A DNA stretch of 64,000 nucleotides from Flavobacterium sp. (GTDB lineage: Bacteria; Bacteroidota; Bacteroidia; Flavobacteriales; Flavobacteriaceae): positions 1-64,000 of the forward strand of contig JAQSDU010000011.1 in assembly GCA_029946065.1 (NCBI GenBank). The letters run 5' to 3'. Below the pieces are notes generated by a model. It was given only the letters and a program-made list of their open reading frames with translations, did not search any database and was not told where the DNA came from. Positions 23,775 through 31,700 of this stretch are shown here, in pieces; the stretch's first letter is position 1; every line of letters starts with the position of its first letter. A program made the translations under genes and the position numbers.

Positions 23775-26642
23775 TTATTGCAATGTTATTACTTGTTTAT
23801 GCCCGTCATATTTTACAATTTGCCCATCAGCGTCATAATTAAAAGCTTTAGGCTTGTCTTTGCTTATCGGCACAATTACAAATGTGCGGTTTTTTAACAT
23901 TCCGTCAAACTGGCCCGTACGTTCGCCAATAGTCAGCGTTTCGTTAGCTTCGTTATAGGTAAAGGCAATATTTGCGTATTTGCCGGTTTCATAGTTGTAG
24001 TTGTTGTCTTCATCTTCATACAGCGTAAAACTGCCGTCTTTACCTTTATATACATACAGTACGATTTTGTCAGCCGGTTTTTCTCCTGTGTATTGTATTT
24101 CCGGTCCAACGGGCACTATAGATCCTTCCCTTACAAATAACGGAATACGCTCATAAGGCGCATCAATGCTTAGCTGTTTGCCACCGGTTATGTATTTGCC
24201 GGTATAAAAATCGTACCAGTTAGAATCGGTAGGAAAATAAACATTACGGCTACGGGCCTCATAGCTGTATACAGGGCATACCATAAACGCAGGACCAAAC
24301 ATAAACTGGTCGCTTATGTTCTGTACTTTAGCATCATTCGCAAAGTCCATAAATAATGGTCGCATTATGGTATAATCGTTAAAATGTGTCATCCCTGCCA
24401 TTGTATAAATGTAGGGCATAAGCCTGTACCTTAGGTTGGTATAATATACAATAGATTTATAGGCAGGATGGCTTTCGGGTGCGATATTCCATGGTTCTCG
24501 GTAAGGGTATTGCCCGTGTGCCCTGTATAATGGCGCAAAGGCACCAAACTGGAACCAGCGTGTGTTTAGTTCTTTCCATTCTTTATTATCGCTGTTTTCT
24601 TTTCCGTCTTTGTTAAATTCCTGCTGACCGCTAACATACCTGTCCTCTACACAAAAGCCTCCAATATCCATTGTCCAGTAGGGGATACCGCTCACGGCAA
24701 AGTTAAGCCCCGCAGAAATTTGTGCTTTCATATCTTCCCAACGGGTGGCAATATCGCCGCTCCAAGTAGCGGTAGAGTAGCGTTGCAGGCCTGCAAAACC
24801 AGAGCGCGTTAATAAAAACACTCTTTTGTTAGGTGCAACACTGCGCTGGCCGTCATAAATAGCCTCAGCATTCATTAAGGCGTAGGTGTTAAAATACTCT
24901 GTAGAAGACCCCAGTGCTGTAGGGCCACACAGTGCTTTACGGTATTCCATATCGGTGCAGTCAAGCACGTTTGGCTCACTGGCATCCATCCACCAGGCAT
25001 CTACGCCCAGAGGGTACAGATTATCGTATATCTGTTTCCAGAATAATTTACGGGCACCGCCGGAGTAAGCATCATAGAACGAACCTACATAACCGGGGCC
25101 AACCCAGTCGCGAACGCTGTCTTTAATTGCCTGCTGGTACATCCAGCCTTTTTTGTCAAATTCTTTAAAATGTTCTGTAGTTTTATAGAATTTAGGCCAT
25201 ACAGAAATCATCATTTTTCCATTCATAGCGTGGATAGAGTCCACCATGCCTTTAGGATCTGGGAAACGCTTTTTATCAAATTCGTGGCTTCCCCAGTCAG
25301 CTTCTTCCCAGTAATTCCAGTCTAATACAATATTATCAATAGGAATCTTATGTTTCCTGAATTCTTTTAGACTGGCAAGTATCTCGTCTTGTGTCTTATA
25401 GCGTTCGCGGCTTTGCCAGTACCCCATGGCCCATTTAGGCATTATCTGAGATTTTCCTGTAAGGGTGCGGTAGCCTTTAATAACTTCGTCGGCATTGCTA
25501 CCATAAACAAAGTAATAATCCAGTTTTTTGTTCATTTCGCTCCACCAGACCTGATTGTTTTTCTCATCGACCGGTTGTGGCGCTAAGGCACGCAAACCAC
25601 AATAAGACGTTCCCCCGTCGGGCTGCCATTCAATGCGTAGCGGTACACGTTTACCAGCCTCTAGCGGCATTGTAAATTTATAACTGTTGGGGTTCCATGC
25701 CGTTCTCCAGCGCTCTGCCACCACTAATTTATTGTTTAAATATACCTTTACATAGCCTGCATAATAAAGGGTAAATTTATATTCGCCGCTTTCTGTCGCT
25801 TCGATATCTCCTTCATAAGTTACATTGGCATTTTTTAGGGGGAAGTTTTTAGGCAGGTTCTTTATGCTCTTAATATCTTCAAAAAAAATCGATTCTTCTT
25901 TGCGTTCTAATGTAGCCACATCTTTATCTTTAGAAGTGTAAGTGCCTGTTAAAGAACCCTGAACCCCATTTTTATCATACAGTTTAAAAACCGTATTTAA
26001 CTCATTGTAAGGACGGCTGTCACCAAAACGGCTTAAAGAATAGCTATCCCACAACACACCGTAATTTTTATTTGATATTATAAAAGGTACCGATACTTTA
26101 GTATTGTACTGAAATAATTCTTCGCTTTTGCCTTTATAATTAAATTCATCGGCTTGGTGTTGCCCTAGACCATGAAAAGCTTCGTCTACGGGTGAATTAA
26201 ATATTTGCCTTACCGAAAATCCTTTAGTACCTTCAACTTCAATCGGGGTAAAGGTCTTGCCGCCACCCTGTTTTTCTGCTAGGATAAGTTTTCCGTTCTT
26301 GTCCTTAAAATTAACCGCTCCATCTAATTGTGAAACGAGTACCTTTAACCGCTTTGTTACCAGTATAATGGAGTCTTTATGACTGGTATCTACTGTAAAG
26401 GCAGTATTTTTTATCCCTGGCACAATAATAAGTGAAGAATCTTTGGGGAATTCTTTTTCTGGAGTGGCAGAAACGTGAATAAGCTCATCATTAAGCACTT
26501 GTACACGCACTTTGTGAGCTTGTGCTTTGTTGTTTTGCTTAACATTTACCACAACACCATCATTTGTCAGTTGGTATTGTTTAGTAGAGCAGGATGCCAG
26601 CAACATCCCTAAAAACAGGAGGTAGATTTTTTTTTGTATCAT
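23775..26642 (-). CDS. GH31 family glycosidase with PA14 insert, alpha-xylosidase-like lipoprotein
   Basis: A 955-residue lipoprotein (signal LFLGMLLASC). Order: N-terminal beta-sandwich, a PA14 insert at about residues 240-350 (YAGYVKVYLNNKLVVAERW), the GH31 barrel with nucleophile Asp in WWMDASEPN and acid/base Asp in TWSGDIATRWEDM, then C-terminal beta-domains. The PA14 insert between the N-domain and barrel is known from xyloglucan-active alpha-xylosidases such as those of Cellvibrio and Bacteroides. An alpha-glucosidase cannot be excluded. No SusC/D partners are nearby. Base composition is visibly richer in G+C than its neighbours, suggesting a different history. Confidence 0.87.
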   Translation of the reverse strand: MIQKKIYLLFLGMLLASCSTKQYQLTNDGVVVNVKQNNKAQAHKVRVQVLNDELIHVSATPEKEFPKDSSLIIVPGIKNTAFTVDTSHKDSIILVTKRLKVLVSQLDGAVNFKDKNGKLILAEKQGGGKTFTPIEVEGTKGFSVRQIFNSPVDEAFHGLGQHQADEFNYKGKSEELFQYNTKVSVPFIISNKNYGVLWDSYSLSRFGDSRPYNELNTVFKLYDKNGVQGSLTGTYTSKDKDVATLERKEESIFFEDIKSIKNLPKNFPLKNANVTYEGDIEATESGEYKFTLYYAGYVKVYLNNKLVVAERWRTAWNPNSYKFTMPLEAGKRVPLRIEWQPDGGTSYCGLRALAPQPVDEKNNQVWWSEMNKKLDYYFVYGSNADEVIKGYRTLTGKSQIMPKWAMGYWQSRERYKTQDEILASLKEFRKHKIPIDNIVLDWNYWEEADWGSHEFDKKRFPDPKGMVDSIHAMNGKMMISVWPKFYKTTEHFKEFDKKGWMYQQAIKDSVRDWVGPGYVGSFYDAYSGGARKLFWKQIYDNLYPLGVDAWWMDASEPNVLDCTDMEYRKALCGPTALGSSTEYFNTYALMNAEAIYDGQRSVAPNKRVFLLTRSGFAGLQRYSTATWSGDIATRWEDMKAQISAGLNFAVSGIPYWTMDIGGFCVEDRYVSGQQEFNKDGKENSDNKEWKELNTRWFQFGAFAPLYRAHGQYPYREPWNIAPESHPAYKSIVYYTNLRYRLMPYIYTMAGMTHFNDYTIMRPLFMDFANDAKVQNISDQFMFGPAFMVCPVYSYEARSRNVYFPTDSNWYDFYTGKYITGGKQLSIDAPYERIPLFVREGSIVPVGPEIQYTGEKPADKIVLYVYKGKDGSFTLYEDEDNNYNYETGKYANIAFTYNEANETLTIGERTGQFDGMLKNRTFVIVPISKDKPKAFNYDADGQIVKYDGHKQVITLQ

Positions 26643-26707
26643 TAAATTAGGGCTTGGGCTATAAAATTTTATTGTCAGATATTCTTAAAAAACCGCTGCA
26701 GGTAGTA

Positions 26708-26734
26708 ACTTATCAATGAAAATCATTGATAAGT
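26708..26734. promoter_or_regulatory. 11-bp perfect inverted repeat upstream of the GH31 gene
   Basis: ACTTATCAATG and CATTGATAAGT flank AAAAT. There is no T run on either side, so an operator is more likely than a terminator. It lies 66 bases upstream of the GH31 start on the minus strand. The regulator is unknown. Confidence 0.55.
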
Positions 26735-26949
26735 ATTAATAATAAAATGCAGCACAATTTACAAAACTCAAACCAATAATGTCAATTCGACTATTAGTTT
26801 GTTGGCTTCAAAAATAGTTAAAAATTTGTGATTTAGTGCATTTCGTTTTCAGCTTTCAAAAATGTATCTTTATTCCTGATAGCGCAATAAGTATGTAGTA
26901 AAATTGAGTGTTACTAATGGAATTATTCCCTATTAATAGGATACTCCTA

Positions 26950-27056
26950 CGAATTTATTCAATCCTAGCACAGACGAAGTGCTAGATAAAGAAATTATTA
27001 GCGCTATGTTATTGGGAGCTGAAGAAGCACAGAAAAAGATTTATTTAAAGCTATAA
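26950..27056 (+). pseudogene. short coding remnant
   Basis: An open stretch ending TAA at about 27056. It reads NPSTDEVLDKEIISAMLLGA and then EEAQKKIYLKL, acidic and helical like a protein C-terminus, with a stop just upstream and no start codon except an internal ATG. Family not recognised. The rest of the 532-base gap 26643-27174 holds the palindrome, the repeat copy and the terminator. Confidence 0.3.
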
Positions 27057-27063
27057 GCGTTCA

Positions 27064-27094
27064 CTTTCATAAGCATTCTTGAAATAAAAAAAAC
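27064..27094 (+). repeat. imperfect direct repeat flanking the GH31 gene (copy 2)
   Basis: CTTTCATAAGCATTCTTGAA plus an A-rich tail, the partner of 23301-23331. The A-rich end doubles as the T run of the minus-strand terminator that follows. Confidence 0.5.
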
Positions 27095-27118
27095 AAGCCC
27101 GAATTTTTCATCGGGCTT
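27083..27118 (-). terminator. terminator of the fixL/fixJK-like operon
   Basis: AAGCCCGA and TCGGGCTT arms. On the minus strand the stem is followed by at least seven T. It lies 57 bases past the stop of the response regulator gene. T-rich sequence on the other side makes it possibly bidirectional. Confidence 0.75.
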
Positions 27119-27174
27119 TGGTTTTTGTGTAGGCTTACCAAAAGGAGCAACACCGTTAATAATAAATTCAACTA

Positions 27175-28224
27175 TTAATTACGCATCCTACTGATCTTAT
27201 CGTGATCAAGAATTCTCAACGCACTGCCTTTCTTCTCGATGAGCCCTTCATTTTTAAATTCTGTTAGCGTCCGGCTTACTGTTTCAGAAGCCGTTCCTGA
27301 CAAAGCCGCAAGATCATCTCTACTAATCGAAATGCCGTCGTGTTCGCCATCGTGATTCCTGAACAAACGCAATATGGCCTCCGCAATTCGTTTTCTGACC
27401 GATTGGTAGGCAAGTTGCAAAAGGTGTGCATCTTTATCTCGGACTTCGCGGGATAATATCTTGAGGAATTTTCCTGCAACATCCGGATACAGTTGTAGCA
27501 ATTCATCAAATTGCGCCTTTGGAAAAAAGCAAACCTGCGTGTCTTCCATTGCGGTTGCAGTATCGTTGTGTGGACTATTGGAATGGATAATATTAATACC
27601 TAAAAAATCTTCTGGTTGGTAAATACCAGTCATCAATTCCCGTCCATCTTCTGCTAATTTAACAGTTTTTATTTTCCCGGATAAAACCAGATAAATACCT
27701 GTTGCATTGTCACCTTCATAATGTACAATCTGATTCTTTTTAAAAAGTCGGCTTTTGCGTTCCTCGATTATTTTTTTTAGTTCGTATAGTCCATCATTTT
27801 TAGAAACCAGTTGTCCGAGCTTTTCAAGTGACTTGCTGTAGAAATCATTTTGAAGGTCTTTCTTTCTCAGTCTGCTTTCGATGGCGTTTAATAGTTCCAG
27901 CCTTCCAAACGGCTTGGTAAGGTAGTCATCAGCACCCATTTCCATCCCTTTGCGCAAATCGAGGCGCTCAGATTTTGCAGTAATAAAAATGAACGGGATA
28001 TTTGTTGTTGTGGGGTTTTTATTGAGCAGATACAATACGCCATAACCGTCAAGCTCGGGCATCATGATATCGCACAATATGATATCAGGCAAGTCTTTTG
28101 TCGCCAATGCAACACCCTGCGTACCATTTTGGGCTATTGATACCTTGTAAGTTGCCAGTTCAAGTATCTCAGTTATATTTTCCCTAATCTCATTATTGTC
28201 TTCAATTACCAGTACTTTGCTCAT
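27175..28224 (-). CDS. response regulator with receiver fused to Crp/Fnr DNA-binding module (FixJ-FixK hybrid)
   Basis: 349 residues. The receiver domain has Glu8/Asp9, phospho-Asp52 in IILCDIMMPELDG, Thr82 and Lys104. A linker helix leads to a cyclic-nucleotide-binding-like domain (HYEGDNATGIYLVLSGKIKT) and a C-terminal Crp-type winged helix (ISRDDLAALSGTASETVSRT) whose recognition helix carries E-T-V-S-R, the E-x-x-S-R pattern of Fnr/FixK proteins. No N-terminal Cys cluster, so it is not an Fe-S sensor itself. The gene overlaps the kinase gene by 23 bases. Its likely targets are the four dyad promoters at 29.5-42 kb. Combining FixJ and FixK roles in one protein would shorten the cascade. 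Confidence 0.88.
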   Translation of the reverse strand: MSKVLVIEDNNEIRENITEILELATYKVSIAQNGTQGVALATKDLPDIILCDIMMPELDGYGVLYLLNKNPTTTNIPFIFITAKSERLDLRKGMEMGADDYLTKPFGRLELLNAIESRLRKKDLQNDFYSKSLEKLGQLVSKNDGLYELKKIIEERKSRLFKKNQIVHYEGDNATGIYLVLSGKIKTVKLAEDGRELMTGIYQPEDFLGINIIHSNSPHNDTATAMEDTQVCFFPKAQFDELLQLYPDVAGKFLKILSREVRDKDAHLLQLAYQSVRKRIAEAILRLFRNHDGEHDGISISRDDLAALSGTASETVSRTLTEFKNEGLIEKKGSALRILDHDKISRMRN

Positions 28225-29407
28225 ATTGATGAAATGTTAGTGTAAATAATGTTCCCTCTTTTTTATCGCTGCTAAAATTGACACTACCGTTCATAAGCGC
28301 CATATACCGCGCCACGATATTTAAGCCTAATCCGGTTCCAGGAATATTCCCGGTATTGTGTGCTCTAAAAAAGGGCTCGAATAAATGTTGTTGATCTTCT
28401 TTAGGAATACCAATACCGTCGTCTTTTACGGTGATAATACATTGGCTGTCACTGATTTTTGTGGTAAATTCAATGCAACAATTATCACCAGAATATTTTA
28501 TAGCATTGGTAATCAGATTGATAATGCAGTTTTTAAGCAAATTTTGATCCAGAAAAACCAAGTGCCGTAGTCCGAAATGGCTGCATTTTATATGTTGCTC
28601 GCCTTTTGCCAATAACTGCATTTCTTCTGTAATTTCTGTAGTCAGTTGTGCGAGGTCAAAATGAGCTGGATTGGCTTTTACTTTCCCTACTTCCAATTGC
28701 TCCATATACAAAAAGTCATTGAGCACCGTGGTCAGGTTGGTAACGGCATTGATGATTTTACCTACATGTTTGATAATTTTCTGATCTTCATAAGGCTCTG
28801 AATATTTTTCTATAAGTGATGCAGACAAATGAACGGTGCTTAGCGGTGTACGGAATTCATGCGACGCCATCGATAGAAATCGGTTTTTCAATTTACTGAG
28901 TTCTTTTTCCTTTTCTAAGCTGACGCTGAATTTTTCTTTTGATTTTTCAAGCGCTTTGATAGTATTATTTAAGGATTTAGTGCGTTCTTCAACAAGTTCT
29001 TCTAAATGGGAGGCATAATTTTTTAGCCGTACCTCATCTGTTTTTTGCTGTGTAAGGTCGTGTATAAATCCAGCATAAATTTTCTTTCCAGCATATTTGA
29101 CTTTGCTTACACCAAGCTTAAACGGAAATTGATAACCCTCTTTTGTCCTACCGGTTAGTTCCCTTCCAATTCCGATAATATGAGCTTCGCCAGTCTGTTT
29201 ATAGTGGTTTAGATAATTGTCATGGTCTTCTCTGTCAGGCGACGGCATCAGCATGGCTACATTTTTTCCTAGGACTTCGTGCTCTGCATAATCAAAAAGT
29301 TTACACGCAGATGGGTTAATGCTCTCTATAATACCGTATTCATCAATAGTGATAATGCCATCGATGGCGTTATGTACCAGAGCATCTAATAGCGCTGCAT
29401 TTTCCAT
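28202..29407 (-). CDS. FixL-like PAS sensor histidine kinase
   Basis: 401 residues, soluble, no transmembrane helix. The N-terminal PAS domain closely resembles the FixL haem domain: MLMPSPDREDHDNYLNHY contains His62 where FixL has its proximal haem ligand, and IIGIGRELTG contains Arg82, with the same 20-residue distance as His200/Arg220 of Bradyrhizobium FixL. HisKA has phospho-His183 in MASHEFRTPLS. The ATPase has N box INLITNAIKYSG, DDGIGIPKEDQ and GTGLGLNIV. An oxygen-responsive haem kinase is inferred. It is translationally coupled to the regulator gene. Confidence 0.87.
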   Translation of the reverse strand: MENAALLDALVHNAIDGIITIDEYGIIESINPSACKLFDYAEHEVLGKNVAMLMPSPDREDHDNYLNHYKQTGEAHIIGIGRELTGRTKEGYQFPFKLGVSKVKYAGKKIYAGFIHDLTQQKTDEVRLKNYASHLEELVEERTKSLNNTIKALEKSKEKFSVSLEKEKELSKLKNRFLSMASHEFRTPLSTVHLSASLIEKYSEPYEDQKIIKHVGKIINAVTNLTTVLNDFLYMEQLEVGKVKANPAHFDLAQLTTEITEEMQLLAKGEQHIKCSHFGLRHLVFLDQNLLKNCIINLITNAIKYSGDNCCIEFTTKISDSQCIITVKDDGIGIPKEDQQHLFEPFFRAHNTGNIPGTGLGLNIVARYMALMNGSVNFSSDKKEGTLFTLTFHQYEQSTGN

Positions 29408-29547
29408 GAACGTTTTGTCGACAAAATAGTATCAGTCGCTAGTAAATGTAGGTTGATATATGTTGAAGCCACTTACACAATTCGGTTATAACGTTACAAG
29501 CCGTTACACGTATTTTATGCTTTACGGCAATTGGCATTTGAGTGTTT

Positions 29548-29613
29548 GTGATGTAAATCACTTATTAGATTGATAATGCTCATTTCGTAATAAGCACATT
29601 AACCGCAACTTTG
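29548..29613 (+). promoter_or_regulatory. Fnr/FixK-type dyad promoter 1 (BON operon)
   Basis: GTGAT-GTAA-ATCAC at 29548-29561, then 19 bases, CATTT at 29581-29585, 23 bases, CTTTG at 29609-29613. The dyad centre lies about 60-65 bases upstream of the expected start of transcription, as in class I Crp-type activation. The best dyad of the four. It also lies 141 bases upstream of the divergent kinase gene. A second GCAACTTTG follows at 29629-29637. Confidence 0.8.
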
Positions 29614-29662
29614 TCCAGATACGACACCGCAACTTTGCTGTATGGTCACAAGACAAAATAAA

Positions 29663-30319
29663 ATGAAAAGCGACGAAATATTACAACAAGATGTAACCGA
29701 TGCCTTGAATTGGGAGCTGCTAACGGCTGCATCAGCTATAAAAGTATCGGCGAGCAACGGTGTGATTACACTGTCAGGTAAAGTAGATCATTTTGCTAAA
29801 AAAGTACAAGCCGAAACCACCGTTAGAAATGTTGCGGGCGTTCAATCTGTTGTTGATAATATCGACGTAACCATAAACACCTGGGAGCAAAAAAACGATC
29901 TCGAAATTAAGTCAGAACTTCTAAATGTTTTTAAATGGAACTGGAATACACGCAACGATACTATTAATGTTTGTGTCGAAAATGGCTGGGTAACGCTTTC
30001 TGGTGAACTCGAATGGAATTACCAAAAAGAAGCAGCAAAAACAGCCGCAAGTAATCTCATCGGTGTTAAAGGTGTCTCCAATAGCATTGCTATTCGGTCA
30101 GAAAGTGATATTGAAGTGCAAAAAGAAAGTATTGAACGTGCCTTAAAAAGCCATGTAGCAATAGACATATCAAATATAAAAGTGGCAGTTTCTGGTCATG
30201 ATTTAACGCTATCAGGCAGCGTCGATTCGTGGTTTCAAAAGGAACTTGCAGCACGTATTGCTTGGAAAGCACCAGGAGTTTTTCATGTCAATAATGAACT
30301 TTTAGTTGAAGAAGAATAA
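29663..30319 (+). CDS. BON-domain protein, three BON repeats
   Basis: 218 residues from the ATG at 29663; the frame from 29642 adds seven residues, but the paralogue at 42090 starts at the equivalent of MKSDEILQQDVTDALNWE. Three BON repeats of about 70 residues, each with a V-x-V-x-x-G-x-V-T-L-S-G strand pair (NGVITLSGKVDHFAKK, NGWVTLSGELEWNYQKEAAK, GHDLTLSGSVDSWFQKELAA). No signal peptide, so probably cytoplasmic. BON domains bind phospholipid or act as stress-related scaffolds. First gene behind dyad promoter 1. Confidence 0.85.
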   Translation: MKSDEILQQDVTDALNWELLTAASAIKVSASNGVITLSGKVDHFAKKVQAETTVRNVAGVQSVVDNIDVTINTWEQKNDLEIKSELLNVFKWNWNTRNDTINVCVENGWVTLSGELEWNYQKEAAKTAASNLIGVKGVSNSIAIRSESDIEVQKESIERALKSHVAIDISNIKVAVSGHDLTLSGSVDSWFQKELAARIAWKAPGVFHVNNELLVEEE

Positions 30320-30354
30320 ACAAATTAGCATTATAAACAAATAATTATCAACAC

Positions 30355-30750
30355 ATGAAAGCAATTAAAAAAATAGGCATCTGCATGGATCACGCCAATG
30401 CAAATCTCATCGAGTTCTCTGATGAAGTGAAACCTACCAAAACAATTTCGGCAGACTTTGACAATCAGGATAAAGAGGAAACCCTACAACGCAGTGAAAG
30501 CGAAATGCACAACAAACAGCAGCACAAACAGATTGCCTATTATAAAACCTTAGCCCACATCATTCGGGATTTTGATGAAGTTGTTTTATTTGGTCCAACA
30601 TCTGCAAAATCAGAATTGCTCAATTTTTTGCGAAAAGACCATCTTTTCGACACGATTAAAATTGAAGTACTCAACACAGACAAGATTACCGACAACCAGC
30701 AGCATGCTTTTGTGAGGGAATATTTTAAAAAATTTGATGTCAAATCCTAA
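30355..30750 (+). CDS. hypothetical protein of the stress island
   Basis: 131 residues, soluble. It begins KKIGICMDHANANLIEF and contains EVVLFGPTSAKSELLNFL followed by HAFVREYFKKF. The order of a DHxxA-like strand, a LFGP-T loop and the C-terminal helix recalls the eRF1-like (BaeRF/host-attachment) fold, but the match is weak and no function should be assigned. It is 35 bases after the BON gene and probably in its operon, thus under promoter 1. Confidence 0.6.
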   Translation: MKAIKKIGICMDHANANLIEFSDEVKPTKTISADFDNQDKEETLQRSESEMHNKQQHKQIAYYKTLAHIIRDFDEVVLFGPTSAKSELLNFLRKDHLFDTIKIEVLNTDKITDNQQHAFVREYFKKFDVKS

Positions 30751-30772
30751 AACATTCAAAAGGTAATAAAAA

Positions 30773-30838
30773 GTGTCATCCATCACATATTAAGCTGTTC
30801 ACAGTCATTTTATAGCCGAAATCATTACCGCAACTTTG
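30773..30838 (+). promoter_or_regulatory. Fnr/FixK-type dyad promoter 2 (DJ-1/PfpI gene)
   Basis: GTGTC-ATCC-ATCAC at 30773-30786, 19 bases, CATTT at 30806-30810, 23 bases, CTTTG at 30834-30838. Identical spacing to the other three. The leader to the gene start at 30978 is about 130 bases, the longest of the set. Confidence 0.78.
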
Positions 30839-30977
30839 TGTAAATAATTCATTTGCAAGTTCATTGCCATAATTATGTTCAATAGTATTGACGAAAGCTT
30901 TAGTAAGAGAACACAACAAAATAAAATATACAAACCTGAATAACTGTCCGTTTAAAACCAACTAAAATTTGAAATTT

Positions 30978-31670
30978 ATGAGAATACTAATTGTAATTAC
31001 ATCCCATGATACTTTGGGTGCCAGCGGCGAAAAAACCGGTTTCTGGATTGAAGAATTTACCGCACCGTATTATGTTTTTGCAGATGCAGGTGCAGCCATT
31101 ACAATTGCCTCTCCAAAAGGAGGTCAGCCCCCGGTAGACCCAAAAAGCGAAGCTACTGAAGCACAAACTCCAGATACCGAAAGATTTTACAAAGACGATA
31201 TAGCCATTGATCTTGTCGCACACACTTTTAAGCTAAGCGAAATCAATCAACAGGATTATGATGCAGTATTTTATCCAGGTGGTCATGGCCCTCTGTGGGA
31301 TTTGGCAAACGATAAAGCGTCAATTGATCTCATAGCAGGTTTTTATAACCATCAAAAACCAATTGCATTGGTATGCCATGCGCCAGCAGCATTGGTAAAT
31401 GTCAAAGCCAAAAACGGAGAACCTTTAGTAAAAGGCAAGCACCTTACCGGCTTTTCAAATACCGAAGAGCAAGCAGTTAAACTAGATAAAATAGTGCCTT
31501 TTTTACTAGAAGATGAACTAACAAAACAAGGTGCCCATTATAGTAAAGGCGAAGATTGGGAATCCTATGTGAAACAAGATGGTTTACTGATTACGGGACA
31601 AAACCCGGCTTCATCCGCAGCGGTGGCAAAATTGCTGTTGGAAACACTCAAAGGCGAAAAACAAGATTAA
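30978..31670 (+). CDS. DJ-1/PfpI family protein, Hsp31-like
   Basis: 230 residues from ATG at 30978; an in-frame TTG nine bases earlier is less likely. The nucleophile elbow ALVCHAPAAL carries the Cys near residue 133, the Glu contact is in SGEKTGFWIEEF near residue 17, and the catalytic-type His follows the Cys. PGGHGPLWDL is typical of class I glyoxalase III/Hsp31 members, which act as chaperones or detoxify methylglyoxal. Its own dyad promoter upstream puts it under the FixL-like system. OmpA follows after 30 bases. Confidence 0.87.
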   Translation: MRILIVITSHDTLGASGEKTGFWIEEFTAPYYVFADAGAAITIASPKGGQPPVDPKSEATEAQTPDTERFYKDDIAIDLVAHTFKLSEINQQDYDAVFYPGGHGPLWDLANDKASIDLIAGFYNHQKPIALVCHAPAALVNVKAKNGEPLVKGKHLTGFSNTEEQAVKLDKIVPFLLEDELTKQGAHYSKGEDWESYVKQDGLLITGQNPASSAAVAKLLLETLKGEKQD

Positions 31671-31700
31671 CACTTATTATTAACATTAAAAAACAACAAA

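Noticed and set aside
30776..30961. Minus-strand 61-codon frame between the 30355 gene and the DJ-1 gene
   Set aside because: It overlaps the dyad promoter region and has no coding character.
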